A DNA stretch of 64,000 nt from Minwuiaceae bacterium (GTDB lineage: Bacteria > Pseudomonadota > Alphaproteobacteria > Minwuiales > Minwuiaceae). The stretch spans positions 62,001-126,000 of the forward strand of contig JANQEE010000030.1 of the NCBI GenBank assembly GCA_028278525.1, in the 5' to 3' direction. Shown one piece after another: positions 17,528-25,680 of the stretch; position 1 is the stretch's first letter, and each line of letters starts with the position of its first letter. Under the pieces are notes generated by a model. That model worked only from the letters and a program-made list of their open reading frames with translations, did no database searches and was not told the origin of the DNA. Made by a program: the position numbers and the translations under genes.

Positions 17528-18730
17528 CTAGACGACCCGTGTTCCCGTACGCCATACCGCGCGCACGATTTCGGCGTCGTCGACGCGTTTGACGCGAACC
17601 AGATCGGCCCGTTTCCCGGGTGCGATTTCACCTCTGTCATCCAACCCGGCTGCTTCCGCCGGCGCGCGGCTGACCATGGCGACAGCTTCCGGCAGATCGA
17701 TCATCTCCACCTCGTCGGCGATCTTAAAGGCGGCATGCAGCAGACTGGATGGCACGTAGTCCGACGATACGATGTCCAAGAGCCCTAGCCGCGCAAGGTC
17801 CAGCGCGGATACGTTCCCGGAGTGGGACCCGCCCCGAACCACATTGGGCCCGCCCATCAGGACTTTGAGGTCGTTTCCCGACGACATCTTCGCGGCTTCC
17901 ACCGTCGTCGGAAACTCGGCAATGGCCATACCGTCGGCAATCGCCTCTTCGACATGCGGCACCGTCGCATCGTCGTGACTGGCGAGGGCAACGTCATGGC
18001 TTTGACAGAGGGCGACAATGGCACGGCGGTTGGTTTCGCTATTTTGGGCCTGGGCGGCCATCGCCTCCTCGATGAAACGCTCCATGTCGTCGCCGGTCAG
18101 GCCGTACTTGCCGCCATAGTACTCGCGGTATTTTTCCATGTTGGCGAACTGGCGCTGGCCGGGCGTGTGGTCCATTACCGAAACCAGCCGAACTAACGGG
18201 TTCTCGACGAACTCAACCAGACCCGCGGCGGCGTCGCTGCAGCTCACCTCGCATCGCATGTGCAGGTAGTGCTGGGCGCGGAGGGAATCGTGCCGCTGCG
18301 CCCGCTCCACACAGTCGGCGATACCCTGCACTTGTTGGACTATGGCGTTGTCACCTCTTATGGTGCCGAGACGAAGCGCATCGAAAACGGTTGTGATGCC
18401 GGACACCGCAATTTCGGCATCGTGGGCGACAACAGCCGACATCGATGGCCAAACCACGCCGGGCCGTGGCGAGAAATGGCGCTCCAGATTATCGGTGTGA
18501 AGCTCGACCAGGCCGGGCAGGATATAGTCATCGTCGCAGTCGACGGCGCCTGGGATTTGGGACCGGCCTTCGTCGACCGCGACAATCCGTCCGTCGCTTA
18601 TCATTAGCGACCCGGAGATCACGGAATCGCCCGCCACAATTCGCGCGTTCGTCAGTACGATGTCGGAAGAAGCGGTGCTTGTCAGGTCGTTTACTTGGAT
18701 TTCCATACTTCGGATTTCCATTCCTCGCAT
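17528..18730 (-). CDS. phnM: PhnM, alkylphosphonate ribose triphosphate diphosphatase
   Basis: About 400 residues. Removes pyrophosphate from the 5-triphosphate of the ribosyl phosphonate before PhnJ acts. Amidohydrolase fold: LPGLVELHTDNLERH carries the HxD metal ligands, followed by ITTVFDALRLG, LASHDDATVPHV and IVSSDYVPSSLL. The start is uncertain: ATGs at 18730, 18721 and 18706 are all in frame; 18730 lies 5 bp after the upstream gene. The frame extends upstream to 18856 but overlaps that gene. Confidence 0.93.
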   Translation of the reverse strand: MRGMEIRSMEIQVNDLTSTASSDIVLTNARIVAGDSVISGSLMISDGRIVAVDEGRSQIPGAVDCDDDYILPGLVELHTDNLERHFSPRPGVVWPSMSAVVAHDAEIAVSGITTVFDALRLGTIRGDNAIVQQVQGIADCVERAQRHDSLRAQHYLHMRCEVSCSDAAAGLVEFVENPLVRLVSVMDHTPGQRQFANMEKYREYYGGKYGLTGDDMERFIEEAMAAQAQNSETNRRAIVALCQSHDVALASHDDATVPHVEEAIADGMAIAEFPTTVEAAKMSSGNDLKVLMGGPNVVRGGSHSGNVSALDLARLGLLDIVSSDYVPSSLLHAAFKIADEVEMIDLPEAVAMVSRAPAEAAGLDDRGEIAPGKRADLVRVKRVDDAEIVRAVWRTGTRVV

Positions 18731-18734
18731 TTGC

Positions 18735-19457
18735 TCAGAGTGATGTGACCGCCTGATGACCTGCCGGTCGGGATTGACTGGCCCCGTCGAGAGGAAATCG
18801 GCGGAGCAGCCTAAACGGCTGATCCTGGCGGGTTTGTGCAACAAGGCTGACCGCATCGACGATAAGCGGCTTGTCGCGAAACGGCTGGGTCAGTTCTTCG
18901 AGGCCGGCCAACAGCTTCTTGTTCTGGGCCCGATCGGTGGGACCGGCCAGTGTCATATGGAAACGAAACTCCTCGAACACATACGGATAGCCCCAGTTCT
19001 GCAGCAGCTCTTCCTGCCGCGCCGTCAGTCCGGCCGACCGGCGACGGTCCAGCTCCGAAACCGAGGGCTCAGCCCGGTGAGGTTCGAAGGCCGTCACGCA
19101 ATCGTCCGCCAGCCGGTTGAGCGCGACGCAGGGCTCGACCGGCACGAGCGCGACAAACGACGACAGTGCAACGGGTCGCATCGGCGGTGCCTCGAACGCG
19201 GCGTAGCCCGCCGCGAAACCTGCGACGCTCCGCGCCAGGTCCTCGGCGCTCGAGCGTGCTGCCAGTGCGAACGGCGGCTTCAGCGTCGCATGGAAACCGT
19301 AATGCCGGGCGGAGGCAGTGAGCCGCCGCAACGTCTGCTGCTCGAAACCCGAGATCTCGGGCGACTTTTCGGGCGAGAACCAATCGTTTCCGAACCGGCA
19401 CAGCACGCTGCCGGCCGGCGGCGTGTAGTAAATCGCGTAGCGCGCCTCTGTCGTCAA
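18735..19457 (-). CDS. DUF1045 phosphonate-operon protein (2H phosphoesterase-like)
   Basis: 240 residues. Member of the DUF1045 family found in C-P lyase operons. Two HxT motifs, HATL (H56, T58) and HMTL (H167, T169), spaced as in the 2H phosphoesterase superfamily, so action on a cyclic ribose phosphate is plausible; it may take over the job of PhnP, which is missing here. Experimental function is unknown to me. Sits between phnL and phnM, 18 bp after phnL. Confidence 0.8.
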   Translation of the reverse strand: MTTEARYAIYYTPPAGSVLCRFGNDWFSPEKSPEISGFEQQTLRRLTASARHYGFHATLKPPFALAARSSAEDLARSVAGFAAGYAAFEAPPMRPVALSSFVALVPVEPCVALNRLADDCVTAFEPHRAEPSVSELDRRRSAGLTARQEELLQNWGYPYVFEEFRFHMTLAGPTDRAQNKKLLAGLEELTQPFRDKPLIVDAVSLVAQTRQDQPFRLLRRFPLDGASQSRPAGHQAVTSL

Positions 19458-19475
19458 CCCCGGCTCCCGTTCAGA

Positions 19476-20174
19476 TCAGGCGGCAACATGGCAGTCTCGC
19501 ATGTCGAAGCGCCGGGTCGCGACGGCGTTACGCACCGCCGTGTCGTGGAAGATGCCCAGGATCGCCGTCCCCTGGGCCTTGGCTTCCTGGATCAGTTCGA
19601 TGACGGTCGCCGTATTGGCTGCGTCCAGGGAGGCGGTCGGTTCGTCCAGCAGCATCACGGGATAGCCCGCGATGAACCCCCGCGCGATGTTGACCCGTTG
19701 TTTCTCGCCGCCGGAGAACGTTACGGGCGAGAGTTGCCATAGCGGTTCCGGTATCCCCAAACGGGCCAGCAGGGTCATTGCCTTTGCGTCGGCTTCGGCC
19801 TTGTCGACGCCCAGGCTTCGCAGTGGCTCCCCGACGATGCTCAGCGTGCTGACGCGCGGAATGACCCGCAGGAACTGACTGACGTAGCCCATGGTCCGGC
19901 GGCGGATGTCCAGGACGGTTCGCGGCGACGCTTCGGCAATGTCGATCGGCGATCCATCGTGGCGAACCGAGATTCGTCCGTCCAGGCATCGATAGTTGGC
20001 ATATATCATACGCAGTAGCGAACTCTTGCCAATCCCGGACGGTCCGTCGAGCACGACGCATTCGCCGGGCTCGACGGCCAACGTGACGTTGTCGAACACC
20101 GGGATCGTCGCGCTGCCCTGGGTGTGCAGGGTGAATGTCTTGCCGACATTTTCGATGCTGATCATTTGCGTCAT
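19476..20174 (-). CDS. phnL: PhnL, ABC-type ATPase of the C-P lyase complex
   Basis: 232 residues. Soluble ABC protein that associates with the C-P lyase core; not an importer ATPase. Walker A DGPSGIGKSS, Q-loop YVSQFLRVIPRVS, signature FSGGEKQR, Walker B VMLLDEPTASLD and switch His in GIFHDTAV. The YVSQFLRVIPR segment is typical of PhnL. Start at 20174 (MTQMIS) lies 16 bp beyond the phnK stop; ATG at 20165 is an alternative. Confidence 0.94.
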   Translation of the reverse strand: MTQMISIENVGKTFTLHTQGSATIPVFDNVTLAVEPGECVVLDGPSGIGKSSLLRMIYANYRCLDGRISVRHDGSPIDIAEASPRTVLDIRRRTMGYVSQFLRVIPRVSTLSIVGEPLRSLGVDKAEADAKAMTLLARLGIPEPLWQLSPVTFSGGEKQRVNIARGFIAGYPVMLLDEPTASLDAANTATVIELIQEAKAQGTAILGIFHDTAVRNAVATRRFDMRDCHVAA

Positions 20175-20190
20175 CGGGTTTCCCTCGGCG

Positions 20191-20970
20191 TCAACTCTGC
20201 AGGATGGAGGCGACCAGGAGTTGAGAATATTCATGCTGAGGATCGTCCAGCACCTGGTCCGTCAATCCGGTTTCGACCACCCTGCCGCGGCGCATCACCA
20301 TCATCCGGTGCGACAGCAGCCGCGCGACCGCCAGATCGTGGGTCACGACGACCGCCGATAGCCCCAGGTCACCGACCAGCCCGCCGATCAGGTCGAGCAG
20401 GCGGGCCTGTACCGAGACGTCCAGGCCGCCGGTGGGTTCGTCCATGAAGACGAGGCGCGGTCCGGTAACCAGGTTGCGCGCGATCTGCAGCCTCTGGCGC
20501 ATACCGCCGGAGAAGGTTTCGGGCCGATGATCGACACGCCCCTGGTCGATTTCCACCCGGCCCATCCAGTCCAATGCGGTTTCCCGGATATCTCCGTAAT
20601 GGCGGGCGCCGACGGCCATCAGGCGTTCGCCGATATTGGCGCCCGCGCTGACGGCCATGCGCAGGCCGTCGCTCGGGTTTTGATGGACGAAGCCCCAGTC
20701 CGTCCGCATCAGCAGGCGGCGTTCCGCTTCCGACATGGCGAAGATATCGCGCAGACCTTCATGCCGAGTCCGGTAGCGGATCGTTCCGGCGGAGGGCTCC
20801 AATTGAGCGGACAGGCAGTTGAGCAGTGTCGTCTTGCCCGATCCGCTCTCGCCCACGATTGCAAGCACTTCGCCGGGCCAAAGCTCGAAACTGACCTGCT
20901 CGCAGCCGACCTGGGTACCGTATCGCTTGCCGACATCGTCGGCGACCAGCAGCGGTTCATCCAACGCCAT
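20191..20970 (-). CDS. phnK: PhnK, ABC-type ATPase of the C-P lyase complex
   Basis: 259 residues. Binds the PhnGHIJ core and couples ATP hydrolysis to opening of the complex. Walker A GESGSGKTT, Q-loop FVHQNPSDGLRM, signature FSGGMRQRLQ, Walker B LVFMDEPTGGLD, switch His in VVTHDLAV. Similar to oligopeptide-type ATPases, but the QNPSDGLRM segment and the gene order identify PhnK. Its start overlaps the end of phnJ by 14 bp. Confidence 0.95.
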   Translation of the reverse strand: MALDEPLLVADDVGKRYGTQVGCEQVSFELWPGEVLAIVGESGSGKTTLLNCLSAQLEPSAGTIRYRTRHEGLRDIFAMSEAERRLLMRTDWGFVHQNPSDGLRMAVSAGANIGERLMAVGARHYGDIRETALDWMGRVEIDQGRVDHRPETFSGGMRQRLQIARNLVTGPRLVFMDEPTGGLDVSVQARLLDLIGGLVGDLGLSAVVVTHDLAVARLLSHRMMVMRRGRVVETGLTDQVLDDPQHEYSQLLVASILQS

Positions 20971-21859
20971 CGGCTACCTCCTCGGATGCGGAACCCGGCA
21001 GCGTGCCCGCCATCGGACCGACATGGCCTTCGGCTTGCCGTGCCGTGCAGAAATCTGTGTCCGAGCAAACGAACATGCGGCCGCCGCGGTCGTCGATGAT
21101 GACCTCGTCCAGGAACGAGTCTCTCGCGTTGCAGAGGGCGCAGGCCGCGTCCCAGGTCTGTATCTCGAACGGATGGTCGTCGAAATCCAGGCTCTTCACT
21201 TCGGTGTAGGGCGGGATAGCGTAGATCCGTTTCTCGCGGCCGGCGCCGAACAATTGCAGGGCCGGCATGCGGTCCATCTTCGGGTTGTCGAATTTCGGAG
21301 TCGGCGACGGGTCGGTCACGTAGCGACCGTTGACTTTGACCGGATAGTCATAAGTGGTCGCAATATGGCCATGCGTCGCGATATCTTCGTACAGCTTCAC
21401 GTGCATCAGGCCGTATTCGCTCAGCGCGTGCATCTTGCGGGTCTCGGTCTCCCGCGGTTCCAGAAAGCGGAGCGGTTCCGGGATCGGGACCTGGTAGACC
21501 AGAATCTGTTTATCGCTCAGCGCCGTCTCGGGGATGCGGTGCCGGGTCTGCACGATGCTGGCTTCGTCGGTCTGCTCGGTAGTCTTCACGCCGGTTGTGC
21601 GGACGAAGAACTTGCGGATGCTGATGGCGTTGGTCGTGTCGTCGGCACCCTGGTCGATCACCTTCAACACGTCGTCCGGGCCGATGATGCCGGCGGTCAC
21701 CTGAACGCCGCCGGTGCCCCAACCATAGGGCATCGGCATTTCGCGGCTCGCGAACGGCACCTGATAGCCGGGGATGGCGACGGCTTTCAGGATCGACCGG
21801 CGGATCATCCGCTTGGTCTGTTCGTCCAGATAAGCGAAGTTATATGTACCGTCGGACAT
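20957..21859 (-). CDS. phnJ: PhnJ, radical SAM C-P lyase catalytic subunit
   Basis: 300 residues. Breaks the carbon-phosphorus bond of ribosyl phosphonate 5-phosphates using a 4Fe-4S cluster and S-adenosylmethionine. The unusual cluster cysteines are in ACALCNARDSF and VCSDTDFC: C240, C243, C265 and C271, one residue off the E. coli numbering, so all four are conserved, including the active-site thiyl cysteine. GVQVTAGIIG and the Gly32-like region are also in place. Cytoplasmic, part of PhnGHIJ. Ends overlapping phnK. Confidence 0.97.
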   Translation of the reverse strand: MSDGTYNFAYLDEQTKRMIRRSILKAVAIPGYQVPFASREMPMPYGWGTGGVQVTAGIIGPDDVLKVIDQGADDTTNAISIRKFFVRTTGVKTTEQTDEASIVQTRHRIPETALSDKQILVYQVPIPEPLRFLEPRETETRKMHALSEYGLMHVKLYEDIATHGHIATTYDYPVKVNGRYVTDPSPTPKFDNPKMDRMPALQLFGAGREKRIYAIPPYTEVKSLDFDDHPFEIQTWDAACALCNARDSFLDEVIIDDRGGRMFVCSDTDFCTARQAEGHVGPMAGTLPGSASEEVADGVG

Positions 21860-21863
21860 CGTA

Positions 21864-22958
21864 CTACTCCGCCGCAGATTTCATCGGCGTATCGATTGCA
21901 GCACGCATCTTGCGCACCAGTTCCAGTTCCGACTGGAAGTCGACGTAGTGCGGCAGCTTCAGGTGTTCGACGAAACCGGTCGACTGGACATTGTCGCTGT
22001 GCGACAGCACGAATTCCTCGTCCTGGGCCGGTGATCCGGCTTCCTCGCCAAACTCCCGGCACCTGAGCGACCGGTCGACCAGGGCCATGGCCATTGCCTT
22101 GCGCTCGCAATGGCCGAAGGTCAGGCCGTAGCCGCGGGAGAATTGCGGCGGCACCTCCGCCGAGCCCTGGAACTGGTTGATCATCTGGCATTCGGTGACC
22201 GCGATTTCGCCGATTTCGACCGGGAAGCCAAGCTCTTCCGGTTCGAATTCGACCGTGACGTCGCCGAGCCGGATTTCTCCGGCGAACGGGTGGGTGCGGC
22301 CGTAGCCGCGCTGCGTCGAATAGCCGAGCGCCAACAGGAAGCCTTCGTCGCCCCGGGCCAGGTTCTGCAAGCGCAGGTCGCGGCCGGCGGGAAAGGTGAG
22401 GGGATCACGAGTCAGATCGCCGACAGACGCCTCGGCGGGTTCCGGCCGCTCTTCCTCGATCAGGCCCTCGTGGTTCAGGATGTCGACCACGCGGGGAACC
22501 GGCGCATCGGACGGCTCGGCTTCGGCGGCCGGTTCCGGATGGGTGCCGCCGTCTGCCGCAAGCTGGAAGTCGAGCAGACGGTGGGTGTAGTCGAAAGTCG
22601 GCCCCAACACCTGGCCGCCCGGCAAATCCTTGTAGGTCGCGGAAATCCGACGCTGGATCGACATGTCGGCGGTTTCGATCGGCTCCGCGTAGCCGAAGCG
22701 CGGCAGGGTGGTGCGGTAGGCCCGCAGCAGAAAGATCGCCTCGATCAGATCGCCGCGCGCCTGCTTGATGGCGAGCGCGGCCAGTTCCCGGTCGTGCAGG
22801 GAACCTTCGGTCATCACCCGGTCGACCGCGAGGCCGAGCTGACCGGCGATCTGATCCAGCGTGACCTCGGGAATTTCCGGATCGCCACGCCGTTCTTCAT
22901 CCAACAGCCGGTGCGCATTCTCGATGGCCCGTTCGCCACCCTTGACGGCTACATACAT
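21864..22958 (-). CDS. phnI: PhnI, C-P lyase core subunit
   Basis: 364 residues, normal for PhnI. With PhnG, PhnH and PhnL it replaces the N-glycosidic base of ATP by phosphonate to give the ribosyl triphosphate. Typical beginning MYVAVKGGERAIENAH and motifs RRISATYKDLPGGQVLG, FAFGHCERKAMA-like YGLTFGHCERKAM, and FVLSHSDNVQSTGFVEHLKL. Four base pairs separate it from phnJ and three from phnH. Confidence 0.96.
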   Translation of the reverse strand: MYVAVKGGERAIENAHRLLDEERRGDPEIPEVTLDQIAGQLGLAVDRVMTEGSLHDRELAALAIKQARGDLIEAIFLLRAYRTTLPRFGYAEPIETADMSIQRRISATYKDLPGGQVLGPTFDYTHRLLDFQLAADGGTHPEPAAEAEPSDAPVPRVVDILNHEGLIEEERPEPAEASVGDLTRDPLTFPAGRDLRLQNLARGDEGFLLALGYSTQRGYGRTHPFAGEIRLGDVTVEFEPEELGFPVEIGEIAVTECQMINQFQGSAEVPPQFSRGYGLTFGHCERKAMAMALVDRSLRCREFGEEAGSPAQDEEFVLSHSDNVQSTGFVEHLKLPHYVDFQSELELVRKMRAAIDTPMKSAAE

Positions 22959-22961
22959 TCT

Positions 22962-23570
22962 TTAAACCTCTACCCGAATGGAACGTGGCAGCGCGGCAAG
23001 CCGATCCGCGGCGGCGAAGACCAGATCGACGCCGCGCGGGAACAGCGTTCCGTTGGCCCGCACCTGTTCCCAAAAATCTGTCGGCAACGGACCGGCATCG
23101 AGCGCCGTTTTGTGTTCGATGCCCGGCCCGCTGAGCGTGACGCCGGCCTGGTTGGAAAGCCGGTCGACCTGCAGCACGATGGTCGCAGACCGGTCCGGAT
23201 ACTCGTCACTGCCTTGCGCGAACGAGGCGAGCGGCGGCAACGTCGTCGGGTCCGTGGCTACGGCGAACACAGCCTCTCCATGCGCCTCCGGCAGCGAGCA
23301 TCCGCAATGGAACCTGAGGTGCCGGCGCGCCGCTTCGGCCGCGGCGGATTGATCGTCGATCCACAACGGCGTGTCGAAGTCGGCCAGCGTCAGGCAAACC
23401 GCGGCGGCCGTGCGGTTAAGCGGCAGCGGCGCGTCCGGAAGATCGCTTAGCTGAACGATCCGGCCAGGGTGGGACATCGCATCCAGCACCGCGCGGAACA
23501 GGCGTTGCGCGTCGAACACCGGGTCGGCGAACCCCGGATGCAGCGCCGCGGCTTCGGCAGACACCGGCAT
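22962..23570 (-). CDS. phnH: PhnH, C-P lyase core subunit
   Basis: 202 residues. Structural subunit of the PhnGHIJ complex. Recognisable FRAVLDAMSHPGRIVQL near the N-terminus, TLADFDTPLW, and the C-terminal ELEGPGI-like TLSGPGIEHK, FWEQVRANGTLFPRGVDL stretch. One base separates it from phnG. The gene order G-H-I-J-K-L removes doubt. Confidence 0.95.
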   Translation of the reverse strand: MPVSAEAAALHPGFADPVFDAQRLFRAVLDAMSHPGRIVQLSDLPDAPLPLNRTAAAVCLTLADFDTPLWIDDQSAAAEAARRHLRFHCGCSLPEAHGEAVFAVATDPTTLPPLASFAQGSDEYPDRSATIVLQVDRLSNQAGVTLSGPGIEHKTALDAGPLPTDFWEQVRANGTLFPRGVDLVFAAADRLAALPRSIRVEV

Positions 23571-23571
23571 C

Positions 23572-24024
23572 TCAGTCTTCTCCTCGCACCATCGTGAAGA
23601 ATTCCACCCGTGTCGCCGCCGCCTTGGCCTGCTTGCGGCGTTCGGTTTTCGACCGGGTCTCGGCCAAAGGCTCCAGCAGGGTTTTTTTCAGGTCGGGACC
23701 GTGCGGCGATTGCAGCAGAGCGTCGAAGACGGCCGCGAGCTCGGCGTGCCTGGCGTTGCGGCCGGCGACATAGCCGTAGCCCGTGGTGCCGGCATCGATG
23801 GTGAGCGCACACCGGGTAACCGTCATTTCGCCGAGATTGAAGGCGCCGCCGGTGCCGCCGGCGCGTCCGCGCACCATAACCAGACCGGTTTCCGGTTTAC
23901 GCAGCCATTGCCAGTCGGGCTTTTCGGGCAGAGCGTTCCAGGCGGTCTCCAGATCGTCGCAGCTGGCTTTGGCCAGTTCTCCCATCCATGCGCGGCGTTC
24001 GCTGGTCCGGTCGGCCGGCTGCAT
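23572..24024 (-). CDS. phnG: PhnG, C-P lyase core subunit
   Basis: 150 residues. First subunit of the C-P lyase core, with PhnI forming the nucleosidase-like activity. Contains RRAWMGELAKA, GLVMVRGRAGGTGGAFNLGE, VTRCALTI and TGYGYVAGRNARHAEL, all typical. ATG at 24024 chosen because AGGAAAAG lies just upstream; an in-frame TTG at 24045 is less likely. First gene of the operon, facing phnF. Confidence 0.95.
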   Translation of the reverse strand: MQPADRTSERRAWMGELAKASCDDLETAWNALPEKPDWQWLRKPETGLVMVRGRAGGTGGAFNLGEMTVTRCALTIDAGTTGYGYVAGRNARHAELAAVFDALLQSPHGPDLKKTLLEPLAETRSKTERRKQAKAAATRVEFFTMVRGED

Positions 24025-24089
24025 CGATTCTTTTCCTTGCACCAATTGATAAATTCATCTATACGTATAGATCATACTCAACCCTGTTT
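24025..24089. promoter_or_regulatory. Divergent phnG / phnF control region
   Basis: 65 bp, the only spacer between the C-P lyase operon and its regulator, AT-rich, with the phnG ribosome-binding site at its left and the palindrome at 24057-24072. Both promoters must lie in or overlap this segment. Confidence 0.7.
24057..24072. promoter_or_regulatory. Perfect 16-bp palindrome, probable PhnF operator
   Basis: ATCTATACGTATAGAT is identical to its reverse complement. It begins 33 bp upstream of the phnG start codon and ends 17 bp before phnF, so a bound dimer would block both promoters. GntR/HutC-family repressors, to which PhnF belongs, bind short palindromes of this kind with central TATA/GTAT-like halves. 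Confidence 0.7.
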
Positions 24090-24878
24090 ATGACATCAAG
24101 AGAAACGAGTAAAGCGGTGGCACATGAAACTTTGGTGACAGGCGGTGCGGGTGAGATGGAACGAGGCAGAGGCATCGCTCTTTGGCGCCAGATAGAGCAG
24201 CAATTGACGGCGGATATCGCCTCCGGCCTTTACCCGGAAGGCAGCCGGCTGCCGACCGAACCGGAATTGGCGGCGCGATTCGCGGTCAACCGGCACACCC
24301 TGCGGCGCGCGATTCGCGCGCTGGGCGATCAGGGCTTGGTCAGGGTCGAGCAGGGGCGGGGCACCTTCGTTCAGGAAAATGTGGTCGACTACATGATCGG
24401 GCGCCGCACGCGCTTCAGCGAGATCATCTCAAGTCAGAACAGAACGCCGAGCGGGCAATTGCTGCGGGCGTTCGAGGTTGACGCGACCGGGACGGTCGCC
24501 AAGGAACTGAAGCTGAAGCAGGGAACGCGCTGTGCCTGTCTCGAGACCGTCAGCGAAGTCGATTCGCGGCCGCTCAGCTTGGGGACCAGCTACTTTCCGG
24601 TGAAACGGTTTCCCAACCTGATCGCCGTCTATGCAGAAAACGGCTCGATCACCAAGACGCTGGAGCATTTCGGCGCCGGCGATTACGAGCGCCGCACGAC
24701 GAGGATCACCGCCAGACTGCCGGACAGCGAGGAAGCCAAGATTTTGCGTCAGCCGGTCAATCGGCCGCTTCTGATTTCCGAAAGCGTGAACATCGACCGG
24801 GATGGCGCGCCGATTCAATACGGCATCACACGGTTCGCCTCGGACCGCATTCAGTTGGTCGTGGAAACCGGCGATTGA
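24090..24878 (+). CDS. phnF: PhnF, GntR/HutC-family regulator of phosphonate genes
   Basis: 262 residues. N-terminal winged helix (LWRQIEQQLTADIASGLYPEG, LPTEPELAARFAVNRHTLRRAI) then the UTRA ligand-binding domain with ISSQNRTPSGQLLR, SLGTSYFP and a final FASDRIQLVVE. Probable repressor of phnG-N, relieved by a phosphonate or phosphate metabolite. ATG at 24090 chosen; the frame opens further upstream through the operator, which is not credible coding. Converges on hpnM. Confidence 0.9.
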   Translation: MTSRETSKAVAHETLVTGGAGEMERGRGIALWRQIEQQLTADIASGLYPEGSRLPTEPELAARFAVNRHTLRRAIRALGDQGLVRVEQGRGTFVQENVVDYMIGRRTRFSEIISSQNRTPSGQLLRAFEVDATGTVAKELKLKQGTRCACLETVSEVDSRPLSLGTSYFPVKRFPNLIAVYAENGSITKTLEHFGAGDYERRTTRITARLPDSEEAKILRQPVNRPLLISESVNIDRDGAPIQYGITRFASDRIQLVVETGD

Positions 24879-24933
24879 AGACGTAACGCCCCCATTCAGT
24901 CACCGTCATGTGCAGGCCGAGCGCTGCGCCGCG

Positions 24934-25539
24934 CTACTCCGTCTGGCCGTTCGATAGCTGCCGCACCTTGTCCCGGATGGTGCGGACTAGGCCATCCAAC
25001 CCCTCACGATCCATCACTGCGGTGAACTCCGACCGCTGCCGCGCCAGCTCGCTGTATTTCGCGTCCAGCGAAATGTCGATAATCCGCCAGCGCTCCTTGG
25101 CGCGGCGCATCACATAGTTCAAGGCGACCGGGTCGCCGTCCGGCGAGTTCAATTGCGTCTTGACGATCTTGCCGCCCCGCGCGGTCTCGTCCTCCGACAG
25201 CACTTGGAAGGTCTGGCCGGAATAGCCGTCGAACCGGGCGGCGAAGGTCGCAACGCTCATCCGCGAATAGGCGTCGACCAATTGCTCGCGGCCGTTTTCG
25301 TCGAGCTTTTTCCAATGCCGCCCCACGGAAACCCGCGCCATCAAAGGGAAATTAAAGGTCGCCGTCAGGACCGGCTCCAGGCGCTCGTAACGACCCTCGA
25401 AGCCGAGGGCGCCGGCCCGCTTCATGACGTCGAGCAGCGTATCCTGCAGAGTAATGACAACCTGTTGCGGCGAGTCCGCCGCCCTTGCCGAACCCAGCGC
25501 GGCAAACAGCGCCAATAAAACAATCGCTAATATGCGCAC
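24934..25539 (-). CDS. hpnM: HpnM, hopanoid-associated periplasmic MlaC/Ttg2D-like protein
   Basis: 201 residues. GTG at 25539 gives a clean signal peptide (VRILAIVLLALFAALGSARA) with AGGAAAG upstream; the ORF extends to 25593 but would hide the signal. MlaC-like fold: LEPVLTATFNFPLMARVSVG, GYSGQTFQVLSE, and YVMRRAKERWRIIDISLD. MlaC relatives bind a lipid in the periplasm and pass it between membranes; HpnM is the member linked to hopanoids. It diverges from the HpnN exporter gene, so the two probably act together in moving hopanoids to the outer membrane. Confidence 0.85.
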   Translation of the reverse strand: MRILAIVLLALFAALGSARAADSPQQVVITLQDTLLDVMKRAGALGFEGRYERLEPVLTATFNFPLMARVSVGRHWKKLDENGREQLVDAYSRMSVATFAARFDGYSGQTFQVLSEDETARGGKIVKTQLNSPDGDPVALNYVMRRAKERWRIIDISLDAKYSELARQRSEFTAVMDREGLDGLVRTIRDKVRQLSNGQTE

Positions 25540-25680
25540 GGTCGGTTCTTTCCTGGCAGCCTGTACAACCGAATTATATAAGGTGCCGGCCATGGCGATG
25601 CCATCGATTCTCCGGCCCGCAAGGTCGTGAATGCTGGTGTCGCCTGGGAAGCCGGAACGAAAAGAAATAGGGATGAACGC
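25540..25680. promoter_or_regulatory. Divergent hpnM / hpnN promoter region
   Basis: 141 bp. On the minus strand TATAAT occurs at 25573-25578, 34 bp before the hpnM GTG, a good -10 position, but no matching -35 is visible. The same AT-rich core (GAATTATATAAGG) could serve hpnN. Confidence 0.35.
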
